Position numbers and translations under genes: made by a program | Part shown: piece after piece, positions 17,632 to 25,099 of the stretch | Numbering within the stretch: position 1 is the first letter of the stretch | Layout: each line of letters starts with the position of its first letter | The notes under the pieces: generated by a model | Database searches by the model: none | Seen by the model: the letters and a program-made list of their open reading frames with translations, nothing else | What the model was told of the DNA's origin: nothing | From: Candidatus Pseudomonas phytovorans | GTDB lineage: Bacteria > Pseudomonadota > Gammaproteobacteria > Pseudomonadales > Pseudomonadaceae | Direction: 5' to 3' | Assembly: GCA_029202525.1 (NCBI GenBank) | Contig: CP119325.1 | Span: forward strand, 3,570,001-3,634,000 | Length of the DNA: 64,000 bases

Positions 17632-17724
17632 TTGAAATGTAAACGACTGAATTAGCCAGAATAATGGCAATGTAGTTTCGACTTTCTGTTTATCTGGACA
17701 ATAATCAAAAAAGCGTTACTTCGT

Positions 17725-17750
17725 GTGACCGGTCTGGATGTACCGGTCAC
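17725..17750. promoter_or_regulatory. 9-bp inverted repeat between lysR and the PagL gene
   Basis: GTGACCGGT (17725-17733) and ACCGGTCAC (17742-17750) are perfect complements separated by 8 nt. A second short hairpin, GGGGC-AAAA-GCCCC, follows near 17764. The pair lies between the lysR stop and the PagL start, so it could be a terminator for the former or an operator/leader structure for the latter. The 179-nt gap shows nothing else I can support. Confidence 0.45.
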
Positions 17751-17810
17751 CGCATAAAATCGAGGGGCAAAAGCCCCCGCTTGCCGTGTAGACCATCAGG
17801 AGAGTCGTTG

Positions 17811-18332
17811 ATGAAAACCCGTCTCGCAGCTTCGCTGGCCGCTGCAGTGCTGGCCTTTGCAGGGGCCAACCTGGCCCAGGCCGCGCAGGTATCCGGCGCC
17901 GTTGGCGCCACCAGTCAAGGCGACATGACCTACCGTATCGGCCTGTCGTTCGACTGGGACAAGAAGTGGCTGGAAAGCAGTACCGGCTATGTGAGCGGTT
18001 ATTGGGATGCCGCCTACACCTACTGGGAGGGCGGTGACGCCAGTGGTGCGCATTCGCTGTCATTCAGCCCGGTGTTCACTTATGAATTCAGCGGCTTCAC
18101 CTACACGCCGTACATCGAGGCCGGTATTGGCCTGGCGGCGTTCTCCAGGACCGAGGTGGGTGACCAGCGTTTGGGGTCGGCGGTCAACTTCGAAGACCGC
18201 ATTGGTTTCGGTCTGAAGCTGCCTGGGGAACAGAAAGTCGGGATTCGCGCGATGCATTATTCCAATGCGGGGATCAAGCAGCCGAATGACGGGATTGAGT
18301 CCTACTCGCTGTTCTACAGCAAAGGTTTCTAA
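17811..18332 (+). CDS. pagL: PagL-type lipid A 3-O-deacylase
   Basis: The 173-residue product has a Sec signal peptide (cut after about residue 24, LAQA) and an alternating hydrophobic pattern of an 8-stranded outer-membrane barrel ending in Phe. The PagL active-site motif HYSNAG is present, with His149, Ser151 and Glu163 exactly where the P. aeruginosa enzyme's triad (126/128/140 mature numbering, recalled) would fall after adding a 23-residue signal. It removes the 3-position acyl chain of lipid A in the outer membrane. The ATG at 17811 follows CAGGAGAG by 6-7 nt. It is monocistronic, with a terminator hairpin immediately after. Confidence 0.87.
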   Translation: MKTRLAASLAAAVLAFAGANLAQAAQVSGAVGATSQGDMTYRIGLSFDWDKKWLESSTGYVSGYWDAAYTYWEGGDASGAHSLSFSPVFTYEFSGFTYTPYIEAGIGLAAFSRTEVGDQRLGSAVNFEDRIGFGLKLPGEQKVGIRAMHYSNAGIKQPNDGIESYSLFYSKGF

Positions 18333-18337
18333 AGGAG

Positions 18338-18356
18338 GGGGCCGCACAGCGGCCCC
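18338..18356. terminator. Bidirectional hairpin between convergent pagL and TonB receptor
   Basis: GGGGCCGC-ACA-GCGGCCCC is a perfect 8-bp stem in the 30-nt gap between the two convergent stop codons. No strong T-tract follows on either strand, so it is a probable but not ideal intrinsic terminator. Confidence 0.65.
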
Positions 18357-18362
18357 AGCCAT

Positions 18363-20498
18363 TCAGAATGTATAGGAAACCCCAGCCTGCACCGTCCGCG
18401 GTGCCCCCGGGTAGGCGTAAGTGTTGAAAGCACCTTCGTCATATTCCTTGTTGAACACGTTTTTCAGGTCCAGGTTCAGGCGTACGTGCTCATTGAGCTG
18501 GTAGAAGCTCAGCAGGTCAACCACGGTGTACTGGTCCATGTTGTAGGTGACCGCCTCGGTCTGGCCATTGCGGTCATCCACGTATTTTACCCCCACCCCC
18601 AGCCCCAGCCCTTTTGCGAAGCCGTCCTGGAACTCGTAGGTGTTGAGCAGGCTGAAACTGTTGCGCGGAATGTTGGCCAGGCGGGTGCCGGAGGGCAACC
18701 GGTTGTCCTTGGTCACTTCGGCATCGACATAGGCGTAGCCGCCAATCACTCGCCACTCTGGCGTGATATTGCCAGCGATGTTGATGTCCAGGCCGCGGCT
18801 GCGCACCTCACCCGCAGCGACGCTGTAGTTGGGGTCCGCCGGGTCGCGTGTCAGTACGTTTTCCTTGACGATGTGGTAAATCGCCGCGTCGACACTCAAC
18901 TGGCGATCCAGCGCTTCCCATTTCACACCCAGTTCGTAAGATTTGCCCTTCTCGGGGTCGAAACCACGCCCTGTGGCACCAGCAGGCGCGCCGCTATTGG
19001 GCTTGAACGAGCGAGCGGTGTTGGCATAGACCGCCACGGTGTCGGTCAGGTCATACAGCAGGCCGAACCGTGGCGTTACGCCGTTCTCGCCCTTGTTGAA
19101 GTTACCCGCTGCGTTGAGTTTGTTGACGTAGTCGTGCTCAAAGCGCTCGAAACGCACACCGGCCAGAACCTTGAGGCGCTCGGTCAGCGCTACCTGATCT
19201 TGCACGAACGCGGCCCAGGTCTTGAGATTTTCTTTGTCCCAGGTGGTAGTACGTGTCAGGGCTGGGCGCGGCTGGCCCAGCACCGGATCGAAGAGATCGA
19301 TCGGGTAAGCGCCGGCACCGGCTGCGGAGCGCTGGATGATCGAGTTGTAATCGTAGTCTTCGTATTCGATACCGGTCAGCAGCGTGTGGGCGAAGCCACC
19401 GGTGTCGAAGTGGCCGGTCAGGTTGAGCTGGTAGTCGCGATCGGTCCATTCCAGCTTGCGATAGTTGAAGTTGCGCCCCAGCGTGCGGCCATCAGCCTGC
19501 AAAGCGTTGGCTTCGACCGCATTGCCCTTGAGCGAGCCATCCAGCCACTGCATGCCACCGCCCAAGGTCCAGTTGTCGTTGAGCAGGTGCTCGAACCGTA
19601 GCTGGGCCATGTTGTTGTCGTTGTGCAGCAGGTTGTCGCTGCCTTTCTCCCAGATGTTGGTGTCGCGCGAGGCTGTGCCTCGCTGCCCGGGCAGGTGGGT
19701 CAGGCCACGGTCCAGCGGGTGGTTGTTTCGCATGAAATCGCCTTCGAAGATGACCTTCGTGGCGTCGTTGACCTGCCAGCTGATCACTGGCGCAACGTCG
19801 TAGCGCTCGCTGTCGACGTCATCACGGAAACTTTCACCGCCTTCACCCAGCACATTCAGGCGATAGGCCAGCGAGCCGTCGCTGTTGAGCGGGCCAGTGG
19901 CGTCCAGCGTGGCGCGGTGCATGCCCTGGTCATCGAACTGGCTGCCCAGGGTGACCTTGGATTCTGGCAGAGGCTGCTTGCTGACCACGTTGAACGTACC
20001 ACCGGGGTCGCCACGGCCGTACAGGCTGGTAGCCGGGCCACGGATCACTTCAAGGCGCTCGACGGTATTGGCGTCCGGGGCATTGGGGTAGCCGCGGTTG
20101 ATCGGGAAGCCGTTGCGATAGAACTCGCCGGTAGTGAAACCGCGCACGGTGAAGGTCGTCAGGCCCTGGCCGCCGAAGTTGTTGGCGCGGCCAACACCGC
20201 CGGCGTAGTCCAGGCCGTCCTGCAGGCGCGTGGCGCCGGTGTCTTGCAGCACATCCTTGGGCACCACGCTGACCGATTGCGGCGTTTCGTGCAGCGCCGT
20301 GTCGGTGCGGGTGGCACTGGCCGAGCGGGTGGCCTTGTAACCCTGGACCGGGCCATCGGCGCGCTCACTGTCGGCGCTGCCGGTGATGCTGAGGGCCTGG
20401 AGTTCGATCTGCGCGGGTTCGCTGAGCGGTTCAGGCTCGGCAAAGGCCAGCGGGGAGACAGCATGAAGCACACAAAGCGAAACGAACGTGCGACGCAT
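18363..20498 (-). CDS. TonB-dependent siderophore receptor
   Basis: The 711-residue product has a signal peptide (MRRTFVSLCVLHAVSPLAFA). A plug domain follows (HETPQSVSVVPKDVL, TTFTVRGF, VERLEVIRGPATSLYGRGDP, GGTFNVVSKQP), then a 22-strand barrel ending in an aromatic C-terminus (VSYTF). No N-terminal STN signalling extension is seen, so it is a plain transporter. It would import a ferric siderophore through the outer membrane. No biosynthesis genes lie nearby, so it may take up a foreign siderophore. A TTG at 20543 extends the frame, but the ATG at 20498 gives a proper signal peptide. A Fur-box-like sequence lies about 55 bp upstream. Confidence 0.9.
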   Translation of the reverse strand: MRRTFVSLCVLHAVSPLAFAEPEPLSEPAQIELQALSITGSADSERADGPVQGYKATRSASATRTDTALHETPQSVSVVPKDVLQDTGATRLQDGLDYAGGVGRANNFGGQGLTTFTVRGFTTGEFYRNGFPINRGYPNAPDANTVERLEVIRGPATSLYGRGDPGGTFNVVSKQPLPESKVTLGSQFDDQGMHRATLDATGPLNSDGSLAYRLNVLGEGGESFRDDVDSERYDVAPVISWQVNDATKVIFEGDFMRNNHPLDRGLTHLPGQRGTASRDTNIWEKGSDNLLHNDNNMAQLRFEHLLNDNWTLGGGMQWLDGSLKGNAVEANALQADGRTLGRNFNYRKLEWTDRDYQLNLTGHFDTGGFAHTLLTGIEYEDYDYNSIIQRSAAGAGAYPIDLFDPVLGQPRPALTRTTTWDKENLKTWAAFVQDQVALTERLKVLAGVRFERFEHDYVNKLNAAGNFNKGENGVTPRFGLLYDLTDTVAVYANTARSFKPNSGAPAGATGRGFDPEKGKSYELGVKWEALDRQLSVDAAIYHIVKENVLTRDPADPNYSVAAGEVRSRGLDINIAGNITPEWRVIGGYAYVDAEVTKDNRLPSGTRLANIPRNSFSLLNTYEFQDGFAKGLGLGVGVKYVDDRNGQTEAVTYNMDQYTVVDLLSFYQLNEHVRLNLDLKNVFNKEYDEGAFNTYAYPGAPRTVQAGVSYTF

Positions 20499-20552
20499 CG
20501 ACGGTACGATCCTGGAGTAGGGCGCTGAAGGGAAGGTGGGCAAGCGCCGCGA

Positions 20553-20573
20553 AATTACTACGAATCATTATCA
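20553..20573 (-). promoter_or_regulatory. Candidate Fur box
   Basis: On the minus strand GATAATGATTCGTAGTAAT matches the first nine bases of the Fur consensus (GATAATGAT) exactly, with a weaker second half. It lies upstream of the TonB receptor start and fits iron-repressed expression. Confidence 0.6.
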
Positions 20574-20632
20574 AATGCATTCTTTTTAGCTGGCACTGGT
20601 GTACCAGATACCAAGCAGGTCGATCGGTGCTG

Positions 20633-20663
20633 GATTCTTCGCGGGCACGCCCGCTCCCACAGG
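20633..20663. repeat. Single REP element
   Basis: GATTCTTCGCGGGCACGCCC followed by GCTCCCACAGG is one REP unit. It lies between the stop of the universal stress protein gene and the upstream region of the TonB receptor gene. Confidence 0.85.
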
Positions 20664-20708
20664 GGATTCACGTTGCCCGCGAAGTGGCCTGTCCAGGTTA
20701 ACCGGCTC

Positions 20709-21599
20709 TCAGCGAATGGCCTTGATCGCCAGCACATTGCACAGCGGGTGTTCCAGCACATGCGCGGTGGTGCCACCCAGGTAGGTCTGCATGGCGTCAT
20801 GCCGGTGGCTGCCCATCACTATCACATCCGCCCGGCTGTGGCCGACAAACTGGGCAATGGCCCTGATGGCTGCGCCTTCCAGAAAGTGCCGGCGTTCCAG
20901 CGGGATCTGGTGATGGTCACCCAGGCGGTTGAACGCTGCCCGCTGCGCATTCCGCACACTGCCATCGAAACCGGGCATGGTCACCGTGCCGGCACCGAAG
21001 TCAGCAATATGGGTCTTGGCCGCGTCGCACACATGCAACAAGTGCAGCTCGGCGTTGCACTGCAGGGCCAGGGCACGGGCGCAGTGAATCACCTGCTCAT
21101 CCAGGTGCTCGCCAGCACCGTGGCTGTTGAGGTCCACGGCCGCAGCAATTTGCCGGGGCAGGGGCAGGCGGATGTCGCTGACCAGATGCACGGCAACCGG
21201 GCTGTCTTTGAGCAACTGCCAATCCAGTGGCGTGACCAGCAGGCGTTTGAGCACCGGTTCGTGCTGCACGTCCTTGACCAGCAGGTCGCAGCCTTGCCGT
21301 TCGACCCGCTCCAGCGCGCTGCCCAGCGGGTCGCGGGTCAACAACAGTTCGGTGGACACATCCAGGCCAGCATTGCCCAGTTGTTCGGCCTCATCCGCCA
21401 GCCACTGGCGGTTGTCACTGAGCAGCCGCTCACGCTCGCGGCCATCGCTCATCAAGCCAAAGGTGTCGACATCGTCGACGAACACATTGATATCCAGCAG
21501 TGCACCGCTGGACTCCGCCAGTGCCGCTGCGCGTTGCAGCGCTGGCGTATGGCGCATCTGCGGGCCGAGCATGACAAACAAGCGCTTGAACTGGCTCAT
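20709..21599 (-). CDS. Universal stress protein, tandem Usp domains
   Basis: The 296-residue product contains two UspA-like domains, residues about 1-145 and 150-296, like UspE. The second domain holds DVIVMGSHRHDAMQTYLGGT followed by TAHVLEHPLCNVLAI. This resembles the Usp ATP-loop but departs from the strict G-x2-G-x9-G(S/T) spacing, so nucleotide binding is uncertain. It is a cytoplasmic stress-resistance protein in the known family sense. The ATG at 21599 has a strong GGAGGTG ribosome site. It is divergent from the riboswitch-mntP unit. Confidence 0.85.
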   Translation of the reverse strand: MSQFKRLFVMLGPQMRHTPALQRAAALAESSGALLDINVFVDDVDTFGLMSDGRERERLLSDNRQWLADEAEQLGNAGLDVSTELLLTRDPLGSALERVERQGCDLLVKDVQHEPVLKRLLVTPLDWQLLKDSPVAVHLVSDIRLPLPRQIAAAVDLNSHGAGEHLDEQVIHCARALALQCNAELHLLHVCDAAKTHIADFGAGTVTMPGFDGSVRNAQRAAFNRLGDHHQIPLERRHFLEGAAIRAIAQFVGHSRADVIVMGSHRHDAMQTYLGGTTAHVLEHPLCNVLAIKAIR

Positions 21600-21713
21600 C
21601 TCACACCTCCACGTGTGGCAGCCCCCCGGTTAACTGGTTCTGTTCAGTCTAGACCCATGTGCACCCGATAAAACCATTCACGCTTTTTTCACCTGGCACT
21701 GGTATCATGCCCC

Positions 21714-21840
21714 CACTCTTTGGGGAGTAGCCTGCCTTCGCGCCCCTGCGAAGGCGCACTGGTCAACACATTTGGCAACCTGCCATGGCCTGTGCATCCA
21801 CCCGGATTGGCGAGACCAACGACCTTTCTGTGGCCAAGCC
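21714..21840 (+). ncRNA. yybP-ykoY manganese riboswitch
   Basis: The mntP leader contains the family's hallmark TTTGGGGAGTAGCC (21719-21732). It is followed by a perfect 8-bp hairpin GCCTTCGC-GCCCCT-GCGAAGGC (21733-21754), then GTCAACA and the second conserved loop GGCGAGACCAACGACC (from 21809). These are the two loops that contact Mn2+ in this class. Position in front of an MntP manganese exporter is the best-known context. Exact ends are estimates. Confidence 0.9.
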
Positions 21841-21881
21841 GGGCCTGCAGATAGCTGTCGTTGACTCGTTGCCCGGCGGAG
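21838..21881 (+). promoter_or_regulatory. Expression-platform hairpin next to the mntP ribosome site
   Basis: GCCGGGC (21838-21844) and GCCCGGC (21871-21877) are perfect complements. The 3' arm ends directly against GGAG (21878-21881), the mntP Shine-Dalgarno. The 5' arm overlaps the 3' end of the aptamer, so aptamer folding and this hairpin could be mutually exclusive. Translational control by Mn2+ is the inference. Confidence 0.6.
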
Positions 21882-21889
21882 CCTGATCG

Positions 21890-22456
21890 TTGAACCCCAT
21901 TTCTCTCGTTTTCCTTGCCTTTGCCATGTCTACGGATGCCTTTGCGGCTGCCATCGGCAAAGGCTCCAGCCTGAATAAACCACGCTTTGTCGAAGCCCTG
22001 CGCACCGGCCTTATCTTTGGCGTCATCGAAGCCATCACCCCGATCATCGGCTGGCTGTTGGGCCAGGCGGCCAGCCAATACGTCGAGGATTGGGACCATT
22101 GGATTGCGTTCATCCTGCTGCTGTTGCTGGGTGCGCACATGGTGTATGCCGGCCTGAAGCCGGATGAAGAAGAGGAAGAAAAACAAAGCCAGCACTCGTT
22201 CTGGATTCTGGCGGTAACAGCGTTCGCGACCAGTATCGATGCCCTGGCGGTAGGCATTGGCTTGGCGTTTGTTGATGTGAACATCTGGGTAGCGGCTGCG
22301 GCAATCGGCCTGGCGACCATGACTATGGTTACTATCGGCACCATGCTCGGACGGGCGTTGGGCTCGGTGGTGGGCAAGCGGGCCGAGATCATTGGTGGCA
22401 TTGTGTTGATGCTGGTCGGTGCGACCATCCTGTATGAGCATCTGACAAGCCTGTAA
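21890..22456 (+). CDS. mntP: MntP manganese efflux pump
   Basis: The 188-residue, six-helix membrane protein has two DUF204 repeats, each with the conserved acidic signature: FAMSTDAFAAAIG (Asp16) and FATSIDALAVGIG (Asp117). It exports Mn2+ across the inner membrane and protects against manganese excess. A charged cytoplasmic loop (PDEEEEEK) separates the halves. The TTG start at 21890 is supported by GGAG 8 nt upstream and by the exact placement of Asp16. It is preceded by a manganese riboswitch. A weak start fits a tightly controlled gene. Confidence 0.92.
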   Translation: MNPISLVFLAFAMSTDAFAAAIGKGSSLNKPRFVEALRTGLIFGVIEAITPIIGWLLGQAASQYVEDWDHWIAFILLLLLGAHMVYAGLKPDEEEEEKQSQHSFWILAVTAFATSIDALAVGIGLAFVDVNIWVAAAAIGLATMTMVTIGTMLGRALGSVVGKRAEIIGGIVLMLVGATILYEHLTSL

Positions 22457-22485
22457 GCATTTTTGCGGGAGCGGCCGCATCGAAT

Positions 22486-23883
22486 TCAATCGCTCTCGCT
22501 CCACCCCCCACCCAACGCCGTATACAGCTTCACCTCTGCTACCAACTGCGCCAGGCGGTCGTTGATCAGCCCCTGCTGGGCGCTGAACAACGAGCGCTGC
22601 GCATCGAGGAAGGCAAGGCTGCTGTCCACGCCGATCCGGTAACGGTGCTCGGCCAGGTCGTAGTAACGCTGGCTGGACGCCACCAGGTCGCGCTGCGCCT
22701 GCAACTGGCGCTGATAGGTCGCCCGTGCGGCCAGCCCGTCGGCTACCTCCTGGAAAGCACCCTGGATGGTTTTCTGGTACTGCGCCACCTGTATGTCTTC
22801 TTGCAGGCGCGCGTAGTCCAGGCTTGCCCGCAAGCTGCCGGCGGTAAAGATCGGCAGGCTGATCTGCGGCTGGAACAGCCAGCTGCCAGAGCCACCATCC
22901 AACAGGCCGTTGAGCTCGGGGCTGGTGCTGCCGGCATTGGCGGTCAGGCTGATGCTGGGGAAGAACGCCGCCCGCGCTGCGCCGATATTGGCATTGGCCG
23001 CGCGCAGCTGGTATTCGACCTGGAGTATGTCGGGCCGGCGTTGCAGCAAGTCCGATGGCAACCCGGCCGGCAGCCCGGCAATCTGCTCGGTTGCCAGGGG
23101 CAGGGCGGCCAGGTCAGCGGCCACCGGGGCGCCCACCAGCAGCGTCAGCTGGTTGAGGTCTTGCGCCACCAGGCGCTTGTAACGGGCCACCGCCGCCCGG
23201 GTACTGTCGACACTGGTACGCGCCTGGATCTGGTCCAGTGCCGATACCGTGCCGGCACGACGCTGGTTGATGGTCAGGCGCAGGCTGCGCTCATCGGCCA
23301 CCAGGGTTTCGTTGGCCAGGGTCAGTAATTCCTGGTCGGCACGCCAGGTCAGGTACACGCTGGCGACACTCGCCACCAGGCTCAGGCGGGTACTGCGCCG
23401 GGCCTGGTCACTGGCCAGGTAGGTAAGCAGGGTCTGGTCGCTGAGGCTGCGCACCCGGCCAAACAGGTCTAGCTCGTAGGCACTCACCCCCAGGGTCGCG
23501 GCATAGCTGGAACTGATCACCCCCTGGCCGGTGCCGGTGATGCCCCTTGGCAAGTACTGGCGCTGGCCTTGGCCATTGGCCGTTACCTTGGGTAGCAGGT
23601 CGGCGCGCTGGATCCGGTACTGCGCCTGATAGGCTGCGACGTTGAGCGCGGCTGTGCGCAAATCGCGGTTGTTGGCCAGGGCATTGCCGATCAACTGGCG
23701 CAGTACCGGGTCACGGAATACCTGCTTCCAGTCCTCGGCCGCCAGGGTGGGTGACACGTTGCCGGCATAGGCTGCCCCCTGCGGGAAGTGTGCCGCCACG
23801 GAAGGCTCAGGTTGCCGATAATCAGGGGTAAGCGTACAGCCGCACAAAAGTACGGCGCACAAGGTCAACACATGTCGGGGCAT
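22486..23883 (-). CDS. NodT-family outer-membrane efflux lipoprotein, probable lipopeptide export
   Basis: The 465-residue product starts MPRHVLTLCAVLLCGC, a lipoprotein signal with lipidated Cys16. It has the two OEP repeats of TolC/OprM-type channels (DWKQVFRDPVLRQLIGNALA, ANNRDLRTAALNVAAYQAQY, YELDLFGRV, PSDLLQRRPDILQVEYQLRA, FFPSISLTANAG). It would form the outer-membrane duct of a tripartite pump. It begins 15 nt after the luxR stop and reads in the same direction, so the two are probably one transcript. In Pseudomonas lipopeptide loci a nodT-like gene beside the regulator, with macAB beyond the last synthetase gene, is the usual layout; lipopeptide export is inferred. Confidence 0.88.
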   Translation of the reverse strand: MPRHVLTLCAVLLCGCTLTPDYRQPEPSVAAHFPQGAAYAGNVSPTLAAEDWKQVFRDPVLRQLIGNALANNRDLRTAALNVAAYQAQYRIQRADLLPKVTANGQGQRQYLPRGITGTGQGVISSSYAATLGVSAYELDLFGRVRSLSDQTLLTYLASDQARRSTRLSLVASVASVYLTWRADQELLTLANETLVADERSLRLTINQRRAGTVSALDQIQARTSVDSTRAAVARYKRLVAQDLNQLTLLVGAPVAADLAALPLATEQIAGLPAGLPSDLLQRRPDILQVEYQLRAANANIGAARAAFFPSISLTANAGSTSPELNGLLDGGSGSWLFQPQISLPIFTAGSLRASLDYARLQEDIQVAQYQKTIQGAFQEVADGLAARATYQRQLQAQRDLVASSQRYYDLAEHRYRIGVDSSLAFLDAQRSLFSAQQGLINDRLAQLVAEVKLYTALGGGWSESD

Positions 23884-23898
23884 TGCAGGTTCTCGCAG

Positions 23899-24681
23899 TC
23901 AGGCACCGGCCATCCATTTCGCCAGGCCATGGCGGCCACTGACCCCCAGTTTGGCAGTGGCACGCTTGAGGTAGGTTTCCACCGAGCTGTTCTTCACATT
24001 CAGCCGCTGGGCCATCTCTGGCACCGTTCCGCCGGTCAGCAGGCCCAGGCACACCTCCTGTTCGCGGGTCGACAGGCGTACCGCCTCCTGCACCAGCCGC
24101 TCACCAAACGAATGGCGCAGCGAGCCTGCCTCAAGGTCGACCAGAGGCGACCCGGCGCGACGCATCGCGCCCTGTTCAAGCAGTTGACCGTGGTGCTCCA
24201 CCAGCGGCAGCAGGGTGTCGGACAAACTCTTGAGCTGCGACAGTTCACTCAGGGAGAACGTGCGCTGGCTTGGCAAACGATGAAAACTGATCACCCAGCG
24301 TTTGCTGCCACTGCACGACACCACGTGGCACTGGTGGGCATTCTGGTGTGGATGAGGGGCGCCCTGAGGCGCCTTGAGCTCGATCAGCAGCGGGTCTTTC
24401 ATCTGCATGATGCGTTGCAACAGCGGTTGGCGCAGGTTGTTGATGGCAGCGTGGGCGGGTTGCAGCCCGGCACTGCCCAGCACCGCGATATGGCTGACAT
24501 TGGCCCGCTGCAGGTCGAGGGTCCATTCGCTGAGTTCGAGCCGTTGGACAGGCACTTGTGCTTCGACCAGGCGTAACATCTGGTCGGCAAAGCCTGCAGC
24601 GCCGGTGCTGGCGATCAGTTCCCCCAATTGCAGGTACAGCTGTGGGTCGGGGCGGTATTCGCGGCTGTCGGTCTGCATCAT
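23899..24681 (-). CDS. psoR: LuxR-family regulator of the lipopeptide cluster
   Basis: The product of about 260 residues has an unrecognised N-terminal domain and a C-terminal LuxR-type HTH (residues about 195-255): LSTREQEVCLGLLTGGTVPE, then MAQRLNVKNSSVETYLKRAT and AKLGV. No autoinducer-binding signature was recognised, matching the orphan LuxR regulators that flank Pseudomonas lipopeptide synthetases. The start is ATGATG: AAGGA lies 1 nt before the first ATG and 4 nt before the second, so initiation at 24678 is equally likely. It is divergent from psoA across 418 nt and precedes the efflux gene by 15 nt. Activation of psoABC is inferred from location. Confidence 0.82.
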   Translation of the reverse strand: MMQTDSREYRPDPQLYLQLGELIASTGAAGFADQMLRLVEAQVPVQRLELSEWTLDLQRANVSHIAVLGSAGLQPAHAAINNLRQPLLQRIMQMKDPLLIELKAPQGAPHPHQNAHQCHVVSCSGSKRWVISFHRLPSQRTFSLSELSQLKSLSDTLLPLVEHHGQLLEQGAMRRAGSPLVDLEAGSLRHSFGERLVQEAVRLSTREQEVCLGLLTGGTVPEMAQRLNVKNSSVETYLKRATAKLGVSGRHGLAKWMAGA

Positions 24682-25099
24682 TTCCTTGTCTTCCTCGGTT
24701 CAGGGTATTGCGGCGGGTGGTCTCGCTGTCGAGTGCTCCGTGTGGCATGGCGGGAGGGTGGGGGTATTCAAGCCCGCTACCGGGCTGGCGTCTGTAATGG
24801 AAAACCGGGACAGAAAATGCCACCGATCTGCCGCAGCGGGTGGCTGCCGGGCGGGGCAGGGTTTAGGGCAGATTCGCGCTTGGCCGGCTATTTGACGCCA
24901 GAAGCACGGCGAATGTCGGCTGATCGCGACGTACACCGTGTGCCGTAGGCCATCGTGGATGGCGCGCAGTGGCAAATTTCCTACACGTTTTTCAGCAGCC
25001 CGCCCTGCGGGGTGCGGTTGTCCGGGATTAACGGGCCATACAGCTGCAGGCGGCGATGCTTGAATCCGCGGATGATCAACCAGAAGGACCTGCCGAATC
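24682..25099. promoter_or_regulatory. Divergent psoR/psoA control region
   Basis: This 418-nt gap holds no convincing gene. I see a perfect 6-bp inverted repeat AGCCCG-CTAC-CGGGCT at 24771-24786, close to the psoR side. A TTGACG hexamer lies at 24892, but no good -10 follows at proper spacing. The psoA ribosome site AAGGA is at 25084-25088, 11 nt before the ATG. Promoters for both directions must lie here; I cannot place them confidently. Confidence 0.5.
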
